Of a stretch of DNA of 17,733 nt, positions 14,302-17,733 are shown piece by piece. Both the position numbers and the translations under genes were made by a program. Under the pieces are notes generated by a model that ran no database searches, had not been told where the DNA came from, and saw only the letters and a list, made by a program, of their open reading frames with translations. Source of the DNA: Campylobacteraceae bacterium (GTDB lineage Bacteria > Campylobacterota > Campylobacteria > Campylobacterales > Sulfurovaceae); NCBI GenBank assembly GCA_027079365.1, contig JALWVW010000176.1:1-17733 (forward strand), written 5' to 3'. Within the stretch, counting starts at the first letter, position 1, and every line of letters begins with the position of its first letter.

Positions 14302-15516
14302 CTATCTTCTCTTCTGCTGTCTTCTGTTACGGTTTTTTCCACCTCCGGAACCATTTTGGATTGGCTCTGCTTTAATATCCGGGTTGGGGGAAAAGCCTTG
14401 GATGGCAACCTTCTTGATCTTCTGTTTGCTAAATTTTTCAATCCCTCTCAACAGTGCATGCTCATCCACACAGACTAGTGATACCGCTTCTCCCAGCTTG
14501 CCTGCCCTACCTGTCCGTCCGATACGATGCACATAATCTTCAGCCACATTGGGAAGCTCGTAGTTGACCACATGCGGCAAACTCTCTATGTCCAGACCTC
14601 TGGCTGCGATATCGGTGGCCACCAACACACTGACTTCATTGGCTTTGAATCCAGCCAGGGCTTTGGTTCTGGCACCCTGGCTCTTGTTACCATGAATGGC
14701 TGCTGCTGTGATCCCTGCCTCTTCCAACTGCTTGGTCAAACGGTTTGCACCATGCTTCGTACGGGTAAAGACCAGTACCTGCTTCCAGTTATTGTCACGG
14801 ATCAGCTTGACAAGAAGCTCTCTTTTTCTGGATCTGTCCACCAGATGTACGACTTGGGAGATCTGCTCTGCTGTACTGTTCTCTCTGGCGACCTCTACCA
14901 GTGCCGGATGGTGGAGCATACCGGAGGCCAGCTTCTTGATCTCTGATGAAAAGGTAGCAGAAAACAGAAGTGTCTGCCTATGGGGAGGCAGCATCTTGAG
15001 TATGCGTTTGATATCATGGATAAAGCCCATGTCCAGCATACGGTCTGCCTCGTCCAGCACCAAAAACTCCAGTTGCGAAAAGTCAATTGCTTTCTGTGAT
15101 GCCAGATCCAGCAGTCTGCCGGGCGTAGCGATCACGATATCTACACCCCTGCGCAGGGTAGCAATCTGAGGATTGATCCCTACACCGCCAAAGATGACGG
15201 TGGATTTGTACGGAAGGTGCTTGCCGTAGGTCTGTACACTCTCCTGTACCTGTGCCGCCAACTCTCTCGTCGGTGTCAGTACCAGTGCTCTGATCTGCTT
15301 TTTTTGCATATGTGGCTTGCTATGCGACAGCAGATGCAGTATAGGCAGCGTAAATCCTGCTGTCTTGCCTGTGCCTGTCTGTGCTGCTGCGAGAATATCT
15401 CTTTTTTGAATAATCAGCGGAATGGCTTGCTCTTGGATAGGGGTTGGCGTGGTATAGCCTTGATCTTTGATCGCGCGTAGTAATGGCTGTGATAAGCCCA
15501 GTTTTGTAAATGACAT
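14302..15516 (-). CDS. rhlE: DEAD-box ATP-dependent RNA helicase, RhlE type
   Basis: 404 residues. All core motifs are present: Phe3 and Q-motif PTPIQ (24-28), Walker A AQTGTGKT (45-52), PTREL (82-86), TPGR (131-134), DEAD (155-158), SAT (186-188), ATDIAARGLD and HRIGRTGR in domain 2. The C-terminal tail is basic and Gly/Asn/Arg-rich (SGGGKNRNRRQQKRR), as in RhlE helicases, and likely binds RNA. These enzymes unwind RNA in ribosome assembly, RNA turnover and cold adaptation. AAGG precedes the ATG. It is divergent from the small lipoprotein gene and has its own promoter. Confidence 0.93.
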   Translation of the reverse strand: MSFTKLGLSQPLLRAIKDQGYTTPTPIQEQAIPLIIQKRDILAAAQTGTGKTAGFTLPILHLLSHSKPHMQKKQIRALVLTPTRELAAQVQESVQTYGKHLPYKSTVIFGGVGINPQIATLRRGVDIVIATPGRLLDLASQKAIDFSQLEFLVLDEADRMLDMGFIHDIKRILKMLPPHRQTLLFSATFSSEIKKLASGMLHHPALVEVARENSTAEQISQVVHLVDRSRKRELLVKLIRDNNWKQVLVFTRTKHGANRLTKQLEEAGITAAAIHGNKSQGARTKALAGFKANEVSVLVATDIAARGLDIESLPHVVNYELPNVAEDYVHRIGRTGRAGKLGEAVSLVCVDEHALLRGIEKFSKQKIKKVAIQGFSPNPDIKAEPIQNGSGGGKNRNRRQQKRR

Positions 15517-15578
15517 ATGTTACCTTGAATAATTTTTGGGAAGATGCTTTTGTGGGAGTACTTCTTAATAGTGAAAGC

Positions 15579-15587
15579 ATTATAGCA
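15579..15587 (-). promoter_or_regulatory. Extended -10 promoter of the helicase gene
   Basis: The minus strand reads TGCTATAAT, giving a start near 15572 and a leader of about 56 bases. The short palindrome AATAATTATT (15589-15598) abuts it. Confidence 0.6.
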
Positions 15588-15636
15588 GAATAATTATTAT
15601 TACGGTAACAGTACGACAAAATCAAGCTTCTTTCAG

Positions 15637-15642
15637 TACAAT
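15637..15642 (+). promoter_or_regulatory. Possible -10 of the small-lipoprotein operon
   Basis: TACAAT would place the transcription start at about 15649, the first base of the lipoprotein ATG. No Shine-Dalgarno sequence precedes that ATG, so a leaderless transcript is possible. TA-rich DNA at 15591-15600 is an alternative -10 that would give a leader. Confidence 0.3.
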
Positions 15643-15648
15643 ACCACT

Positions 15649-15825
15649 ATGAAAAAACCAATATTACTTCTTAGCATGCTTCTTTTTTCCGGATGCACCC
15701 AAGTGGTCACTGCCCCTGTCAAACTTGCCGGTGCGGTAGTCAGCACGACCTTTGATGTAGCCGGTGCCGCAGGTGGTGCGGTAGTCAACATAGTCACAGG
15801 CGGCAGTGACGACAAGGACGACTAG
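15649..15825 (+). CDS. Small lipoprotein, 58 residues
   Basis: MKKPILLLSMLLFSGCTQ is a clear lipoprotein signal with lipobox FSGC and Cys16. The short mature part (about 42 residues) is rich in Ala, Val and Gly (APVKLAGAVVSTTFDVAGAAGG) and ends in the acidic DDKDD. It resembles small outer-membrane lipoproteins seen in proteobacteria, but I cannot name a function. No ribosome site is visible before the ATG. Its last codons contain AAGGA, which serves as the ribosome site for the GluRS-like gene starting 2 bases after its stop, so the two are tightly linked. Confidence 0.8.
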   Translation: MKKPILLLSMLLFSGCTQVVTAPVKLAGAVVSTTFDVAGAAGGAVVNIVTGGSDDKDD

Positions 15826-15827
15826 CA

Positions 15828-17114
15828 ATGTTCGGATCTGCACTTCCCGCTACGGTTGATTTAGGTCTTAATGACCTGCATAGTGTGCTTATCACCTATA
15901 TCGTCTCACGACAAAGGCAGGAGCGCTGCCTTCTCTGTCTGGAAGATATCGGATCAGAAGAGACCCAGAGCAGCGATCAGGAGATAGCGTCCCTGCTCAA
16001 AAAGTTTGCTATCGAGCCAGAGCAGCTTCTCCTTCAGAGTGAACAGAAGCATCGGTATCAGCACTTTGCCCATACATTGATGTCTCAGAGGAAAGCTTTT
16101 GCCTGCCTCTGTGTCGCCGAAAATCCCCAAACACCCAGTCAGGATAGTCTCTGCCACAACAGCTGCTTTGAACATCAAGAGATGGTAGCACAGCAGATCA
16201 AAGAGCAGAAGCTCCCCTATGTCATCCGTATCAAAAAAGCGGAGGAGGAGATCAGTTTTGTCGATCTGATCCAAGGAAAGGTCAGTGTGGCACCTGAGAG
16301 GATAGGTGCTCCGGTGCTCCTCCGGAGTGATGGAAACCCAAGCCCTCTCTTCGCCTCTGCCTGCGATGATATGCTCAGTAACACCTCTTTACGTGTTTGT
16401 GCCATGCGCCACCTCGACAGTACCCCAGGCGAGATCCATATCAAGCAGAGCCTGGGATACACTGCCAAGACAGACTATGCCCACCTTCCTGCTATCCATG
16501 CTGGAGAGGCGGCAGCCGATGACGATACGCCTCTTTCGATCCGGCAGTTGCTGGAGGAGGGATTTCTACCTGATGCAATCATCAACTATCTGCTGCTTGC
16601 TGGCAACACACACCCCGCAGAGCACTTTACCCTGCCGAATGCCGTGGCATGGTTTGATCTCTCCACGCTCTCTCCAGATCCCATAAAGTTCGACAAAGAG
16701 ACCCTTCAGCATCTGAATCGCAGACACCTGGAGGCGATGGACGACAGAAGCCTTTCGACACTCTTCGGTTTTGCTGATGCAGATATCGGCAGGCTTCTCA
16801 AGCTCCATCTTGGGGAAGCTGATACGATCTCTGCACTTGAGCGCAGGATCAAGGCGATCTTCTCTCCCAAGCGCTGTGACGGAGACACTGCAGGGCAGAT
16901 GCAGACACTGGCTACACTGATTTGCGAAGCACCGATGATTGATGCTTTTGAGGATTTTGTGCAGTATCTCGTCACACAGAGCGGCATAGAAGAGGCACGG
17001 CTTCTTACACTGCTGCGGTTGCTCATTACCGCTACCCCGGACGGCCCGAGACTGGAGGATATCTATCCTCTCATTAGCCCCTATATCACAGAAATTGCGA
17101 GGTATACCCCATGA
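15828..17114 (+). CDS. Glutamyl-tRNA synthetase-like protein lacking the catalytic motifs (gltX homologue)
   Basis: 428 residues, near the length of Campylobacterota GluRS (GltX). Homology runs throughout: the LITYIVSRQRQE segment near the start, KAFACLC (89-95) of the zinc-like module, ASACDDML (176-183), TPGEIHIKQSLGY (199-211), LLEEGFLPDAIINYLLLAGN (241-260) and WFDL with KFDKETLQHLNRRH. The catalytic signatures are gone. The FAPSPTG-DLHIGN segment reads ALPATV-DLGLND (5-16), TYNF reads SPLF (172-175), RGEDH reads CAMRH (191-195), and the KMSKR region is AGEAAADDDT (225-234). It is probably inactive as a ligase, with the frame open and the gene coupled to yggT (4-base overlap), as gltX is linked in C. 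jejuni. An unusual active enzyme is less likely. Confidence 0.85.
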   Translation: MFGSALPATVDLGLNDLHSVLITYIVSRQRQERCLLCLEDIGSEETQSSDQEIASLLKKFAIEPEQLLLQSEQKHRYQHFAHTLMSQRKAFACLCVAENPQTPSQDSLCHNSCFEHQEMVAQQIKEQKLPYVIRIKKAEEEISFVDLIQGKVSVAPERIGAPVLLRSDGNPSPLFASACDDMLSNTSLRVCAMRHLDSTPGEIHIKQSLGYTAKTDYAHLPAIHAGEAAADDDTPLSIRQLLEEGFLPDAIINYLLLAGNTHPAEHFTLPNAVAWFDLSTLSPDPIKFDKETLQHLNRRHLEAMDDRSLSTLFGFADADIGRLLKLHLGEADTISALERRIKAIFSPKRCDGDTAGQMQTLATLICEAPMIDAFEDFVQYLVTQSGIEEARLLTLLRLLITATPDGPRLEDIYPLISPYITEIARYTP

Positions 17115-17371
17115 TAGGACTTTTTTGTTTTTTACTCAATGCTGTAGTATCGATCTATATCTGGATTCTGATCATCGCTGTACTGATGACCTACTTTCAG
17201 CCCAACCCCTACAATCAGGCAGTGCAGATGATCTATCGTCTCACTGAGCCCGTTTTTGCAAAAGCGAGAAAATACCTGCCGTTTCTGATCATCTCAGGGA
17301 TGGACTTCTCTCCTATTGCCATTATCCTGGTCTTGCAGTTTGTTCCGCAGATCATCTGCTCTATTTTCTAG
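17111..17371 (+). CDS. YggT-family integral membrane protein
   Basis: 86 residues with two hydrophobic segments (about 3-27 and 55-84) around a short loop. The loop NPYNQAVQMIYRLTEPVFAKARKYLP matches the YggT pattern N-P-x-x-x-x-I-x-x-L-T-E-P-x-L-x-x-x-R-x-x-x-P. YggT proteins are inner-membrane proteins linked loosely to osmotic tolerance or cell division. The ATG overlaps the upstream stop (ATGA), with GAGG as ribosome site inside the GluRS-like gene. It sits between the GluRS-like gene and the transglycosylase, as in C. jejuni. Confidence 0.9.
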   Translation: MIGLFCFLLNAVVSIYIWILIIAVLMTYFQPNPYNQAVQMIYRLTEPVFAKARKYLPFLIISGMDFSPIAIILVLQFVPQIICSIF

Positions 17372-17378
17372 GCGACTG

Positions 17379-17733
17379 ATGCGATACTTTACACTGACAG
17401 CACTACTTCTCTCTGCCCTCCTCTCTGCCAAAAGCTTCACCTATGCAGAGGTGCACAGTATGCCGCACAGTATCGAAAAAGATTACTATATCTGGCGCTT
17501 GCTCGCACAGAGATCCACCAGCAAAGAAGAAGCACGAAAGATCATCAAAGAGGCGAAACGACTCAGCCCCAAGCTCAAAAAAGCCTATAGAAAAAAAACC
17601 GGACTAAAAGCACTTGTTAAAAAGAAATACCATAAACCCATGAGTGCAAAAGCCAAAGCATCCTTGAAACAAAAGCAGCAGCATGCCAGTGCAGTTATCA
17701 AAAGTGACAGGCCCTTTCGGCATTGGCTCAAAG
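17379..17733 (+). CDS. slt: Soluble lytic murein transglycosylase, N-terminal part (partial)
   Basis: About 118 residues before the window ends. A signal peptide (MRYFTLTALLLSALLSAKS) is followed by a helical region with MPHSIEKDYYIWRLLAQ, typical of the start of the Campylobacterota Slt superhelical domain. The catalytic lysozyme-like domain would lie beyond the edge. AGG lies about 6 bases before the ATG, 7 bases after yggT. The call leans on gene order (GluRS gene - yggT - slt) plus the N-terminal pattern. Confidence 0.75.
   Translation, partial: MRYFTLTALLLSALLSAKSFTYAEVHSMPHSIEKDYYIWRLLAQRSTSKEEARKIIKEAKRLSPKLKKAYRKKTGLKALVKKKYHKPMSAKAKASLKQKQQHASAVIKSDRPFRHWLK

Noticed and set aside
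15320..15625. 101-residue minus-strand frame over the helicase start and promoter
   Set aside because: It is out of frame with the helicase, spans its promoter and lacks any domain.
1..17733. CRISPR array, tRNA/rRNA genes, insertion sequences or prophage
   Set aside because: I saw no direct-repeat/spacer series, cloverleaf or rRNA signatures, transposase, integrase or phage structural genes on either strand.

Overview
The window looks like a chromosomal stretch from a member of the Campylobacterota (Epsilonproteobacteria), most like a Sulfurovum/Sulfurimonas-type sulfur or hydrogen oxidiser. This rests on two gene orders known from Campylobacter. One is lptA - engB - mreD-like - PBP2 on the minus strand. 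The other is a GluRS-family gene - yggT - slt on the plus strand. The promoters agree: several intergenic regions carry an extended -10 (TGC-TATAAT or TGC-TACAAT) with no clear -35. There is no rRNA, tRNA, CRISPR array, insertion sequence or phage gene. The content is mostly housekeeping and cell-envelope genes.

Layout. 1-670 (+): the end of ychF, coupled to a DUF302 lipoprotein. 671-1012 is a gene-poor AT-rich gap with a long inverted repeat enclosing a possible 18-residue peptide gene. 1013-1600 (+): a class I SAM methyltransferase. 1619-3208 (-): fabI followed by an rlmB/TrmH-type rRNA methyltransferase. 3283-3774 (+): a half-length asparaginase whose stop overlaps that of the next, convergent gene. 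3766-7617 (-): an envelope/growth operon read lptA, engB (ysxC), short N-acetylglutamate synthase, mreD-like, mrdA (PBP2), with tiny gaps or 4-base overlaps. 7728-11488 (-): a di-haem cytochrome c peroxidase translationally coupled to a 947-residue PAS-PAS-GGDEF-EAL membrane protein. 11566-12477 (-): a histone-deacetylase-family enzyme whose promoter region carries two matching perfect palindromes 52 bp apart. 12607-14146 (-): an L,D-transpeptidase with a repeat-bearing basic tail, then a lipoprotein with a Cys-rich C-terminus. 14302-15516 (-): a DEAD-box helicase (RhlE type). 15649-17733 (+): a 58-residue lipoprotein, a GluRS-like protein, YggT and the start of a lytic transglycosylase.

The most unusual item is the GluRS-like protein at 15828-17114. 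It keeps the length, fold-level similarity and chromosomal position of Campylobacterota gltX. However, the HIGH motif, the KMSKR loop and several substrate-binding positions are all replaced, so it is probably not an active glutamyl-tRNA synthetase. Other points worth a second look are the twin operators at the deacetylase promoter, the peroxidase/c-di-GMP coupling, the peptide gene inside an inverted repeat, and the Cys-rich lipoprotein paired with the transpeptidase.

Many genes maintain the cell wall and envelope: PBP2, MreD-like, LptA, L,D-transpeptidase, lytic transglycosylase and several lipoproteins. FabI supplies membrane lipids, EngB and RlmB serve ribosome assembly, and the peroxidase/c-di-GMP pair may link redox stress to signalling (inference).
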